This document shows, in pieces, positions 8,162 through 15,855 of a stretch of 64,000 nucleotides of DNA. The number at the start of each line of letters is the position of its first letter. Position 1 is the stretch's first letter. The DNA is from CAXXXW01 sp963665555 (lineage in GTDB: Bacteria; Pseudomonadota; Alphaproteobacteria; Thalassobaculales; Thalassobaculaceae). The notes below the pieces were generated by a model. That model worked only from the letters and a program-made list of their open reading frames with translations, was not told the origin of the DNA and searched no databases. The stretch is from contig CAXXXW010000001.1 of assembly GCA_963665555.2 (NCBI GenBank), forward strand, positions 3,086-67,085. The letters run 5' to 3'. Both the position numbers and the translations under genes were made by a program.

Positions 8162-8905
8162 ATGCCCAGGTTCAAGCTCCTCGTGGAGTACGACGGCGGC
8201 GCCTTCGCCGGCTGGCAGCGCCAGGCCAACGGCCCGTCGGTCCAGCAGGCGCTGGAAGAGGCGGCGCTCGCCTTCTCCGGCGAGACGGTCGAGGTCGTGG
8301 GGGCCGGGCGCACCGATTCCGGCGTCCACGCGCTCGCCATGGCGGCGCATCTGGACCTCGCGAGCGAGCGGTTCGACGGGCGAACCGTGCGCGCCGCGCT
8401 CGACTTCCACCTCCGCCCGGCGCCGGTCTCGGTGCTGTCGGCCGAGGTCGCGCCGCCCGGTTTCCACGCGCGTTTCTCGGCGGTCCGGCGGCGCTACCTC
8501 TACCGGATCCTGAACCGGCGCGCGCCGCCGGCGCTGCGACGCGGGCGGGTCTGGCACGTGGCGCGGCCGCTCGACGCGGCGGCGATGGCCGGGGCGGCGG
8601 CGGCGCTGCTCGGCCGCCACGACTTCTCCAGCTTCCGCGCCGCCGGCTGCCAGGCCGCCTCGCCGACGAGGACGCTGGACCGGCTCGACGTGTTCCGCGA
8701 GGGCGAGGAGGTGCGGATCGTCGCCGAGGCGCGGTCGTTCCTCTACCGCCAGGTGCGCAACATCGTCGGCTCGCTCGGCCTCGTGGGCGAGGGGAAGTGG
8801 ACGCGGGCCGACATCGAGGCCGCGCTCGCCGCCCGCGACCGCGCCGCCGCCGGCCCCGCCGCCCCGGCCGAGGGCCTCTACCTGGCGGAGGTGGGGTACG
8901 AATAG
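8162..8905 (+). CDS. truA: tRNA pseudouridine(38-40) synthase
   Basis: TruA converts uridines 38, 39 and 40 of the tRNA anticodon stem to pseudouridine. The catalytic motif GAGRTDSGVHA contains the active Asp at residue 52, and the FHARFSAVRRRYLY and FLYRQVRNIVG segments are diagnostic. The 247-residue length is normal. The chosen ATG at 8162 matches the family N-terminus (MPRFKLLVEYDG); the upstream in-frame extension is not family-like. In many alphaproteobacteria truA lies near fmt/def or dapE, and here it converges on the membrane protein gene downstream of dapE with 23 bp between stops. Confidence 0.96.
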   Translation: MPRFKLLVEYDGGAFAGWQRQANGPSVQQALEEAALAFSGETVEVVGAGRTDSGVHALAMAAHLDLASERFDGRTVRAALDFHLRPAPVSVLSAEVAPPGFHARFSAVRRRYLYRILNRRAPPALRRGRVWHVARPLDAAAMAGAAAALLGRHDFSSFRAAGCQAASPTRTLDRLDVFREGEEVRIVAEARSFLYRQVRNIVGSLGLVGEGKWTRADIEAALAARDRAAAGPAAPAEGLYLAEVGYE

Positions 8906-8928
8906 GGGATCGCCGGCGGCCGGCCGCC

Positions 8929-9507
8929 TCAGAACTTGCCGGCGAAGGACTCCAGCACCTTCACCACCGCGACGCTGAACACGAAGTCGAGCACGACGAT
9001 GGCGAAGGACATGATAATCCCGAGGCCCAGCTGGCGGCGCGCCACCTCGACGAACATCAGCGTCGCGGCCGTGTAGCACAGCGCGGTGACCACCGCCTCG
9101 ACGCCCGGCGGCGCGACGCCGTACAGGCCGGTCAGCGACGCCGCCGCGAACATGTAGGCGATCGGCGCGGAGACCCAGTTGTACGGCACGATGTAGTCGA
9201 TGAAGCGCTCGCCCCGGCCGAGGGCGGAGGAGACGCCCGCCATCAGCACCGGCCAGGCCAGCCAGACGATGGCGTAGATCATCAGGTCGATCACGGCGTC
9301 CAGCGGCCCGTATTCGGTCCGCCCGGTGTACGCCATGCCGCGCGCGACGATCGCCGCGTGCGCCGGCAGCGCCAGCACGGCGGCGAACAGCGAGTTCCAG
9401 AACCCTTCCGGCGTGCGGTTGAACATCGCCGCCGCGTCCGGGTGGCGGCGCGCCAGCAGGACCGTCCCGTAAAGCGCCTTCACCAGTTCGGCGAAAGAGG
9501 GCAGCAT
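8929..9507 (-). CDS. multi-spanning membrane protein of unknown function
   Basis: A 192-residue hydrophobic protein. At least five likely transmembrane helices are visible: SLFAAVLALPAHAA, AVIDLMIYAIVWLAWPVLM, WVSAPIAYMFAAASL, VVTALCYTAATLMF and IIMSFAIVVLDFVFSVAVV. I see no catalytic motif. It starts 4 bp after the dapE stop and so is probably translated from the dapD-dapE transcript. Similar small membrane proteins following dapE occur in related bacteria by my recollection, but their role is not known to me. Confidence 0.8.
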   Translation of the reverse strand: MLPSFAELVKALYGTVLLARRHPDAAAMFNRTPEGFWNSLFAAVLALPAHAAIVARGMAYTGRTEYGPLDAVIDLMIYAIVWLAWPVLMAGVSSALGRGERFIDYIVPYNWVSAPIAYMFAAASLTGLYGVAPPGVEAVVTALCYTAATLMFVEVARRQLGLGIIMSFAIVVLDFVFSVAVVKVLESFAGKF

Positions 9508-9511
9508 GGCG

Positions 9512-10681
9512 TCACCGGCGCGCCCGGGCGAAAAACCGCTCCAGCAGCGCGAGATAGACCTCCGCCAGGGCGTGGATGTCGGCGACGGCCACGTGCTCGT
9601 CCGCCTTGTGCATCGTCTGGCCGACGCCGCCGAACTCCACCACCGGGCAATGGGCGCGGATGAAGCGCGCGTCGGAGGTGCCGCCGGTCGTGCTGAGTTC
9701 CGGCGAAACGCCCAGCGTCTCCTCCACCGCCGCCGCGAGGTCCTCGGTCAGCGGCCCCGGCTCCGTCAGGAAGGCGCCGGAGGAGCATTCGGTCTCCAGT
9801 TCGTAGCCGCCGCCGGCGGCGTCGAACGCCGCGCGCAGCCGGGCCTCGATCCCCTCGGCCGTCTGGAGGTCGTTGAAGCGGATGTTGAAGACGGCGGTCG
9901 CCCGGGCGGGGATGACGTTGCTCGCCGGGTTGCCGGTGTCGATGGAGGCGATGGCGACGGTGGAGGGCGGGAAATGCGCGCTCCCCTCGTCCAGCCGCTC
10001 CTCGGCCAGCGGGGCCAGCATCCGCACCAGGCGCGAGAGCGGGTTGTCGGCGAGGTGGGGATAGGCGGTGTGGCCCTGGACCCCGCGGACCGCCAGCCGG
10101 CCGGTCAGGCTGCCGCGCCGGCCGATCTTCGCCATGCCGCCGAGGCGGTCCGGGTTGGTCGGCTCGCCGACCACGCAGGCGTCCATCCGCTCGCCGCGCG
10201 CCTCCATCCAGCGCAGGACCTTGGCGGTGCCGTTGACGGCCGGCCCCTCCTCGTCGCCGGTGACCAGCAGGGCGATCGAGCCGGGGAGGGCGCCGCCGCG
10301 CGCGGCCGCGAAACGCCCGGCCGCCGCCACGAAGGCCGCGATGGCGGACTTCATGTCCGCCGCGCCGCGCCCGTAAAGCCGGCCGTCCACGATCTCGCCC
10401 CCGAAGGGATCGACGGACCAGTCCGCCCGGTCGCCCGGCGGGACCACGTCGGTGTGCCCGGCGAAGCCGAACACCGGCCCTTCCGTTCCCAGCCGGGCGT
10501 AGAGGTTGTCCACGTCCGGCGTGCCCGCCTCGGAGAAGCGCAGCCGGTGGCGGGCGAAGCCCATGCCGGCGAGGACGCCCTCCAGCGCGTCGAGCGCGCC
10601 GTTGTCCTCCGGCGTGACGCTCGGGCAGCGGATCAGCCGCTGGCTGAGTTCGACCGGATCGATGCGCGCGCCGGCGTCCAT
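9512..10681 (-). CDS. dapE: succinyl-diaminopimelate desuccinylase
   Basis: DapE hydrolyses N-succinyl-LL-diaminopimelate to LL-diaminopimelate and succinate in the lysine/peptidoglycan pathway. The M20 metallopeptidase zinc sites are visible: GHTD at 75-78 (H76, D78), GRGAADMK with D109, and GDEEG with the catalytic and bridging glutamates E144/E145. The 389-residue length is normal. It starts 6 bp after dapD stops, and the pair is a typical alphaproteobacterial operon. Confidence 0.96.
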   Translation of the reverse strand: MDAGARIDPVELSQRLIRCPSVTPEDNGALDALEGVLAGMGFARHRLRFSEAGTPDVDNLYARLGTEGPVFGFAGHTDVVPPGDRADWSVDPFGGEIVDGRLYGRGAADMKSAIAAFVAAAGRFAAARGGALPGSIALLVTGDEEGPAVNGTAKVLRWMEARGERMDACVVGEPTNPDRLGGMAKIGRRGSLTGRLAVRGVQGHTAYPHLADNPLSRLVRMLAPLAEERLDEGSAHFPPSTVAIASIDTGNPASNVIPARATAVFNIRFNDLQTAEGIEARLRAAFDAAGGGYELETECSSGAFLTEPGPLTEDLAAAVEETLGVSPELSTTGGTSDARFIRAHCPVVEFGGVGQTMHKADEHVAVADIHALAEVYLALLERFFARARR

Positions 10682-10687
10682 GCCGGC

Positions 10688-11548
10688 TCAGTCGCGCAGC
10701 AATTCGTTGATGGAGGTCTTGGAGCGGGTCTGCTCGTCCACCCGTTTCACGATGACGGCGCAGTAGAGCGACGGCCCCGGACTCCCGTCCGGCAGCGGCT
10801 TGCCCGGCATCGCCCCCGGCACCACCACCGAATAGGCCGGCACCCGGCCGGTCAGCACCTCCCCGGTCTCGCGGTTCACGATCCGGGTCGAGGCGCCGAT
10901 ATAGACGCCCATGCTGAGCACCGAGCCGGTTTCGACGACCACGCCCTCCGCCACCTCGGAGCGGGCGCCGACGAAGCAGTTGTCCTCGATAATCACCGGG
11001 TTGGCCTGCATCGGCTCCAGCACGCCGGCGATGCCGGCCCCGCCGGAGATGTGGCAGTTCTTGCCCACCTGCGCGCAGGAGCCGATCGTGGCCCAGGTGT
11101 CCACCATCGTGCCGCTGTCCACATAGGCGCCGAGGTTGACGAAGCTCGGCATCAGCACCGCGCCGGGGGCGACATAGGCCGACCGGCGGACCACGCAGTT
11201 CGGCACCGCGCGCAGCCCGGCCTCGCGGAAGCGCGCCTCGCTCCAGCCGGCGAATTTGGACGGCACCTTGTCCCACCAGTGCGAGGGGCCGCGCTCGGGG
11301 TCCGCCGGGCCGCCGGGGATCGGCCCCATGTCGTAAAGCCGGAAGGACAGCAGCACCGCCTTCTTCAGCCACTGGTTCACCCGCCATTCGTGGCCGCCGA
11401 GCGGTTCGGCGACCCGGCTTTCGCCGGAGTCCATGGCGTCCAGCGCCGCCTCGATGGCGTCGCGCGCCTCGCCCCGCGTGTCGGGACCGATCGAATCCCG
11501 CGCGTCCCAGGCGCGTTCGACGGCGGTTTCGAGTTGGGAATCGCTCAT
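10688..11548 (-). CDS. dapD: 2,3,4,5-tetrahydropyridine-2,6-dicarboxylate N-succinyltransferase
   Basis: DapD transfers succinate from succinyl-CoA to tetrahydrodipicolinate, the step before the aminotransferase and DapE in lysine synthesis. The 286-residue protein has the left-handed beta-helix hexapeptide repeats (VRRSAYVAPGAVLMPSFVNLGAYV region, written here in shorter form: AYVAPGAVLMPS, GAYVDSGTMVDT, CAQVGKNCHISGG) and the N-terminal helical domain. It is first of dapD-dapE-membrane protein, all minus strand. A 61 bp gap separates it from the upstream pyrimidine nucleotidase gene. Confidence 0.96.
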   Translation of the reverse strand: MSDSQLETAVERAWDARDSIGPDTRGEARDAIEAALDAMDSGESRVAEPLGGHEWRVNQWLKKAVLLSFRLYDMGPIPGGPADPERGPSHWWDKVPSKFAGWSEARFREAGLRAVPNCVVRRSAYVAPGAVLMPSFVNLGAYVDSGTMVDTWATIGSCAQVGKNCHISGGAGIAGVLEPMQANPVIIEDNCFVGARSEVAEGVVVETGSVLSMGVYIGASTRIVNRETGEVLTGRVPAYSVVVPGAMPGKPLPDGSPGPSLYCAVIVKRVDEQTRSKTSINELLRD

Positions 11549-11609
11549 GGCGCGGCGTCCGTTCGGCGGTTGCGGGCGGCGCGCAACATGGGCGTCCGCC
11601 GCCGGGCTG

Positions 11610-12332
11610 TCAACACGCCGCCGCCGGGACCGGGCCGGCCGGAACCGGGCCGACGAGCGTCTCCAGCCAGTCCGCGAGGTCGTCGATTTCGTGGTGCACC
11701 CAGCCCTCGCCGGCCCCCTCGGCCGACCAGTCCATGGCGTTGCGCAGCCACACCGTCGTCATGCCCATCTCGGCGGCCGGGCGCAGGTTCTTGGCCATGT
11801 CCTCGACCATCGCCGAGGCCGCCGGGTCGATCCCGAACCGCGCCGCCATGGCGGCGTAGGGGCGGGGGTCCGGCTTGGGAACGAAATCGCCGGCCACGAT
11901 GTCGAACACGCCCTCGAACAGCGCGTCGATGCCGAGCTGGCGGGTGATCCGCTCGGCGTGCGGGACCGAGCCGTTGGTGAAGATCACCCGGCGGCCGGGC
12001 AGGCGGCCGATCAGCGCGGCGAGCCTGGGATCGGGCGCCATGTCGCTCACGTCGATGTCGTGCACGAAGTCGAGGAAGCGTCCGGGGTCCAGCCCGCGCT
12101 CCACCGTCAGGCCCCGCATGGTGGTGCCGTGGCGCCGGAACATGCGCCGCTGCAGGTCGCGGGCGGCGTCCTCGGAAAGCCCGTACTCCTCCCGGATGAA
12201 CAGCGTCATCCGCCGCGACACCCGCGCGAACAGGTTCGAGGCGGCGGGATAGAGCGTGTTGTCGAGGTCGAACACCCAGCAGCCGATCCGGGCGGGATCG
12301 AGCGGCGCGCGCGGGGGACGGGGATCGGTCAT
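11610..12332 (-). CDS. HAD-family pyrimidine 5'-nucleotidase
   Basis: A 240-residue HAD-superfamily phosphatase of the SDT1/pyrimidine 5'-nucleotidase subfamily. The nucleophile motif is FDLDNTLYP (D22, D24), followed by FTNGS (motif II), KPDPRPY (motif III lysine) and VEDMAKNL (motif IV). Such enzymes dephosphorylate UMP/CMP or related monophosphates. This gene regularly accompanies dapD-dapE and argB in Rhodospirillales, which supports the call. The ATG at 12332 was preferred because the longer frame upstream overlaps the neighbouring dioxygenase and has no HAD-like sequence. Confidence 0.92.
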   Translation of the reverse strand: MTDPRPPRAPLDPARIGCWVFDLDNTLYPAASNLFARVSRRMTLFIREEYGLSEDAARDLQRRMFRRHGTTMRGLTVERGLDPGRFLDFVHDIDVSDMAPDPRLAALIGRLPGRRVIFTNGSVPHAERITRQLGIDALFEGVFDIVAGDFVPKPDPRPYAAMAARFGIDPAASAMVEDMAKNLRPAAEMGMTTVWLRNAMDWSAEGAGEGWVHHEIDDLADWLETLVGPVPAGPVPAAAC

Positions 12333-12411
12333 GGGCGGCGCTCCGGGAATGTGCGGGCTGGCGGATGGGACAGGGCGCTTCGGGACTGCCGCCAGGATGG
12401 ATCGGACTCTG

Positions 12412-13374
12412 TCACGTCGCAAAGTGCGCTCGAATCGCATCGTGAAAATAGCTCCAGTACCACAGAGGACCATCCCGCCGCCGAACCTTGGCCAGTGCGT
12501 AGCGCGGACGGACGGAAACGGGACAAAAATGTCCCACCAGGCTTTGGCGCGTGGCCCCGGGGTCGGTAATTTGCGAACCGCCGTGTGCGAGATCGGCGTG
12601 CCAGACGAGCACATCTCCCTTTCTGGCCAGAAAGGTTTCCTGCTCAAGGCCGCGGCTGTCGCATTCGGCGCCTAGCCATTCGAGGAACTTCTCCACTTCC
12701 CCATCGCGCGCTCCATGGGAATCCCGTCGTCCGGTCGAAAAGACATAATCGGGCAAGCGGTGGCTCTTTATCCTGTAGCGGAGTTCGCCGGACCCTTGCG
12801 CGATGTCCTCCAGAGCGATCCAGCACGCCGCCATGCACAGTGGCCGGTCGTAGACAACGAAGGCGGGATCCTGATGGAGCGGCTGCTCCGATCCCATGCG
12901 AAAAATCAGCGATTGGCTAAGAACCGGCGGTTCGTCGAAGATCGCGGACAAAAACTCCAGTACCCGGGGGGCGGACAAGACGTCACGCGCCTCCGGCAGG
13001 ACCGTGTGAGCCTCGACGATACGGGCGCCGCGCGCGTTGTCGCCTGTTTTCAGGACAAGGGTCCGGGAACCGTCGGTTTGGTAGCGCAATCGCCGGTCGC
13101 CCCTTGCGAAGGCGGTTGCGACGATATCCGCCAGCCGGTCCGCCGCGGCCGAAGCGACGGCGCCCGGCAAGACGACATAGCCGTTTTCCATGAACCGGCC
13201 GATGTTCGCACCGGTTTCGGGGGAAACCTGTCCAGCGGCAATCCGCCGGGCGAGCTCGGCGGCCGCCCCGACGCGATCTATCCACAGGCCGCCGAAGTCG
13301 GAGTGGAACAGCGTTTCTTGCCCGCGCGGTCGCCGACTTCCGGCGCGGCCGAGCCGTTTCAGGAACGACAGCAT
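12412..13374 (-). CDS. phytanoyl-CoA dioxygenase (PhyH)-family Fe(II)/2-oxoglutarate oxygenase
   Basis: A 320-residue protein of the PhyH family. The iron ligands read H167-x-D169 (LHQDP) and H264 (LAHGG), with R276 placed to bind 2-oxoglutarate. These enzymes hydroxylate very different substrates, so the substrate is open. Codon use is visibly less GC-biased than in neighbours (many codons ending in A or T), and it lies inside the otherwise conserved argB to dapD block, in front of the pyrimidine nucleotidase. Both points suggest it was acquired. It follows argB with only 12 bp, so expression from the argB transcript is likely. Confidence 0.88.
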   Translation of the reverse strand: MLSFLKRLGRAGSRRPRGQETLFHSDFGGLWIDRVGAAAELARRIAAGQVSPETGANIGRFMENGYVVLPGAVASAAADRLADIVATAFARGDRRLRYQTDGSRTLVLKTGDNARGARIVEAHTVLPEARDVLSAPRVLEFLSAIFDEPPVLSQSLIFRMGSEQPLHQDPAFVVYDRPLCMAACWIALEDIAQGSGELRYRIKSHRLPDYVFSTGRRDSHGARDGEVEKFLEWLGAECDSRGLEQETFLARKGDVLVWHADLAHGGSQITDPGATRQSLVGHFCPVSVRPRYALAKVRRRDGPLWYWSYFHDAIRAHFAT

Positions 13375-13387
13375 TGTGGCTCGCCCG

Positions 13388-14311
13388 TCATGCGTCCCCC
13401 GCCCCGCCGGCGCGCACGATGGTGCCGGCGCCGCCGGGCGTGAACAGTTCCAGCAGCACCGCGTGGGGCGCGCGGCCGTCCAGGATGACGGCGCCGCCGG
13501 CGCCGCGCTCGACCGCCTCGACGCAGGTTTCGACCTTCGGGATCATGCCGCCGGAGACCGTCCCGTCGGCGATCAGCGCGCGCGCCTCGGCCACCGTCAG
13601 TTCCGGGACCAGCGCGCCGCTCCGGTCGAGCACGCCCTCCACGTCCGTCAGCATCAGCATCCGGCTCGCGTTGGACGCGCCGGCGATGGCCCCGGCGGCG
13701 GTGTCGGCGTTGATGTTGTAGGTCCGCCCGTCCGGGCCGAGGCCGACCGGCGCGATCACCGGGATGAAGCCGGCGGCGGTCAGCGCCTCCAGCAGGCCCG
13801 TGTCCACCTCCGAGGGTTCGCCGACGAAGCCGAGGTCGAGCACGCGCTCGATGTTGCTTTCGGGGTCCGTGCGCGTCCGCGACAGCTTCTCGGCCCGGAT
13901 CAGGTTGGCGTCCTTGCCGGAAACGCCGACGGCGCGCCCGCCGGCCGCGTTGATCGCGGCGGCGATCGACTTGTTGATCGAGCCGGCGAGCACCATCTCG
14001 ACGATCTCGACGGTCGCCGCGTCGGTGACGCGCAGGCCGTCGACGAACTCGCTCTCGATGGCGAGGCGCTTCAGCATCCGGCCGATCTGCGGCCCGCCGC
14101 CGTGCACGACCAGCGGGTTCGTCCCGACCTGCTTCAGCAGCGCCATGTCGGAGGCGAAGGACTCGAACAGCGCCGGGTCGCCCATCGCGTGGCCGCCGAA
14201 CTTGACCACGATGGCGCGCCCGCTGTAGCGCCGCATGAAGGGCAGGGCGTCGGCGAGAATGCCGGCCCTGGAGAGCCACTCCGCCCGCGCCTCGGCGTCC
14301 GTCCCCGCCAT
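13388..14311 (-). CDS. argB: acetylglutamate kinase
   Basis: ArgB phosphorylates N-acetylglutamate in arginine biosynthesis. KFGGHAM, VVHGGGPQIG, NINADTAAGAIA and SGGMIPK are typical of the amino acid kinase fold of NAGK. The ATG at 14311 gives 307 residues and the expected N-terminal helix (AEWLSRAGILADALPFM) that in arginine-sensitive enzymes mediates hexamer formation. Long upstream in-frame extension is rejected because it overlaps intergenic sequence without family similarity. In related genomes argB directly follows engB; here a PIN-domain gene pair separates them. Confidence 0.96.
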   Translation of the reverse strand: MAGTDAEARAEWLSRAGILADALPFMRRYSGRAIVVKFGGHAMGDPALFESFASDMALLKQVGTNPLVVHGGGPQIGRMLKRLAIESEFVDGLRVTDAATVEIVEMVLAGSINKSIAAAINAAGGRAVGVSGKDANLIRAEKLSRTRTDPESNIERVLDLGFVGEPSEVDTGLLEALTAAGFIPVIAPVGLGPDGRTYNINADTAAGAIAGASNASRMLMLTDVEGVLDRSGALVPELTVAEARALIADGTVSGGMIPKVETCVEAVERGAGGAVILDGRAPHAVLLELFTPGGAGTIVRAGGAGDA

Positions 14312-14406
14312 CGTCTCCGCTCCCGTTTCGCCCGCGCCGTGTTTACGCCGCCGCTCCGCCCGCGCGCAAGGGGAAGGGGGCCGGCGGGGATTCGGCCGCG
14401 GGCGAG

Positions 14407-14868
14407 TCAGGGGAACTGGCCGTGGGCGAAGTTGTACGCGGCGCCCGGCTCCTTCGCCGCCGCCGCCCGGTAGAGGTCGAAATCCACGGTGAGCACGGGC
14501 GTTTCGGCGGAAACGGCCTCCAGCAGGACGGCGTCGGTCAGGCCGAGCCGCCGAAACTCGCGATTCCGCGCCGCGTCCGCGCTGGCGACCACCGTCTCCT
14601 CCTGCTTTTCGATAAGGAGCCGGAGGACATCGAAGCACCTCGAACGCTCCGGCTCCCCGTGCTGGGCCAGCAGGTTGGACGTTTCGGTGAGCGTGTTCGG
14701 CGTCACCAGCACCCGGTCCATCGAATTGACAATGCTCACCAGCCGCTCGAAGTCCTCGATCTCGAAGCTTTCGGTGCGCTTGTGCTTGGCGATCAGGTTC
14801 CGGCCCGTCTCCCCCACGACAAGCAGGACGAGCAGGTTGGCGTCGATGAACATGCGGGTGGGAATCAT
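14407..14868 (-). CDS. PIN-domain protein, putative ribonuclease toxin
   Basis: A 153-residue PIN-fold protein. Likely acidic metal ligands are D9 (FIDANLL), E62 (TLTETSN), D112 (GLTDAVLL) and D129/D131 (TVDFDLY), the usual order for a magnesium-dependent PIN ribonuclease. It starts 4 bp after the stop of an 89-residue upstream gene, so the two are translationally linked like a toxin-antitoxin pair. The partner is not a VapB-type DNA-binding protein by sequence. GC is a little lower than in flanking housekeeping genes, and the pair splits engB from argB, so acquisition is likely. Toxicity and target are inferred only. Confidence 0.78.
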   Translation of the reverse strand: MIPTRMFIDANLLVLLVVGETGRNLIAKHKRTESFEIEDFERLVSIVNSMDRVLVTPNTLTETSNLLAQHGEPERSRCFDVLRLLIEKQEETVVASADAARNREFRRLGLTDAVLLEAVSAETPVLTVDFDLYRAAAAKEPGAAYNFAHGQFP

Positions 14869-14872
14869 CGAC

Positions 14873-15142
14873 TTAGGGGGCGGCGGGCTGGAGCCGGTCC
14901 GTCATCGAAATCACTTCGCCGTCGGGGTCGGCGATCTCCAAAACCTTGTAAGACCGCAAAACCTTGGGGGGGTTGAGAACGGAGTCGATCGTCCGCTCCC
15001 ATGGCCGCGAGAACCCAAGCGTGATCAGCCAGAAATCTCCGTCCCGCTTGACTTCCTCAAGGCCGACATTCTCGATGGTCTCGTCGGCGTAAAGCTCTCC
15101 AAGGTAGGCTTTCGCCGTCCGAACCGCCTCTCTCGCTTCCAT
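14873..15142 (-). CDS. unknown 89-residue protein paired with PIN-domain gene
   Basis: I do not recognise a named family. The predicted protein has an N-terminal helix (REAVRTAKAYLGELYAD), then strands around VGLEEVKRDGDFWLITLGF and a C-terminal strand region YKVLEIADPDGEVISM. This helix followed by a sheet resembles small PepSY-like or cystatin-like alpha+beta folds. It is acidic and has no helix-turn-helix. It lies 4 bp before the PIN gene and 39 bp after engB. It may act as an antitoxin or modulator of the PIN protein, which is inference from gene arrangement. Confidence 0.68.
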   Translation of the reverse strand: MEAREAVRTAKAYLGELYADETIENVGLEEVKRDGDFWLITLGFSRPWERTIDSVLNPPKVLRSYKVLEIADPDGEVISMTDRLQPAAP

Positions 15143-15181
15143 CGCCTCCTCCCTCTCGGTCCCGCACCTTACCGCGCCCCG

Positions 15182-15835
15182 CTACGGGCGCGCCAGCGTG
15201 GCGAGTTCGGCGCGGAGTTCGGGGATGCCGGCGCCGGTGGCGGCGCTGGTCGCGGCGATCGCCGGGTGGGCCGCCGGGCGGCGTTCGAGTTCGCGCGCCG
15301 TCGCCGCGATCCGCGCCGCGAGTTCGGCCGGCTTGAGCTTGTCGGCCTTGGTCAGGACCGCCTGGTACACCACCGCCGCCTCGTCCAGCATGTCCATCGT
15401 CTCGCGGTCGAGGTCCTTCGGGCCGTGGCGCGCGTCCACCAGCAGGCAGACGCGGCGCAGCGGGACCCGGCCGCGCAGGAACGCCTTCAGCACGCGCGTC
15501 CACGCCTCGACCCGGCTGCGCGACACGCGGGCGTAGCCGTAGCCCGGCAGGTCCACCAGCGCCAGCCGCCCGCCGAGGTCGAAGAAGTTGAGCTGTTGCG
15601 TGCGCCCCGGCGTCTTCGAGATGCGCGCCAGCGCCTTGCGGCCGGCCAGCGCGTTCAGCAGGCTCGACTTGCCCACGTTCGAGCGGCCGGCGAAGGCGAT
15701 CTCCGGCGCGCCCGCCGGCGGGAGCCGGTCGAGCGTCTCCGTCCCGGCGACGAAGACGCATTCGCGCGCGAACAGCCGCCGCCCGGCCTCCAGCCGCTCG
15801 GCCGAAAACCCGGCCCCTTCCGCGTCCCCGGACAC
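15182..15835 (-). CDS. engB: YihA/EngB ribosome-biogenesis GTPase
   Basis: EngB is a small GTPase needed for 50S subunit maturation and cell division. G1 is GRSNVGKSS (residues 50-58), G3 DLPGYG (95-100) and G4 TKAD (162-165). A GTG start at 15835 gives 217 residues, the family size, with the usual N-terminal extension leading to CVFVAG and IAFAGRSN; the longer frame running into yidC is not family-like. It begins 20 bp after the yidC stop, as in many alphaproteobacteria. Confidence 0.93.
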   Translation of the reverse strand: MSGDAEGAGFSAERLEAGRRLFARECVFVAGTETLDRLPPAGAPEIAFAGRSNVGKSSLLNALAGRKALARISKTPGRTQQLNFFDLGGRLALVDLPGYGYARVSRSRVEAWTRVLKAFLRGRVPLRRVCLLVDARHGPKDLDRETMDMLDEAAVVYQAVLTKADKLKPAELAARIAATARELERRPAAHPAIAATSAATGAGIPELRAELATLARP

Positions 15836-15855
15836 CGCCGCCGCCCGTCCGCCGG

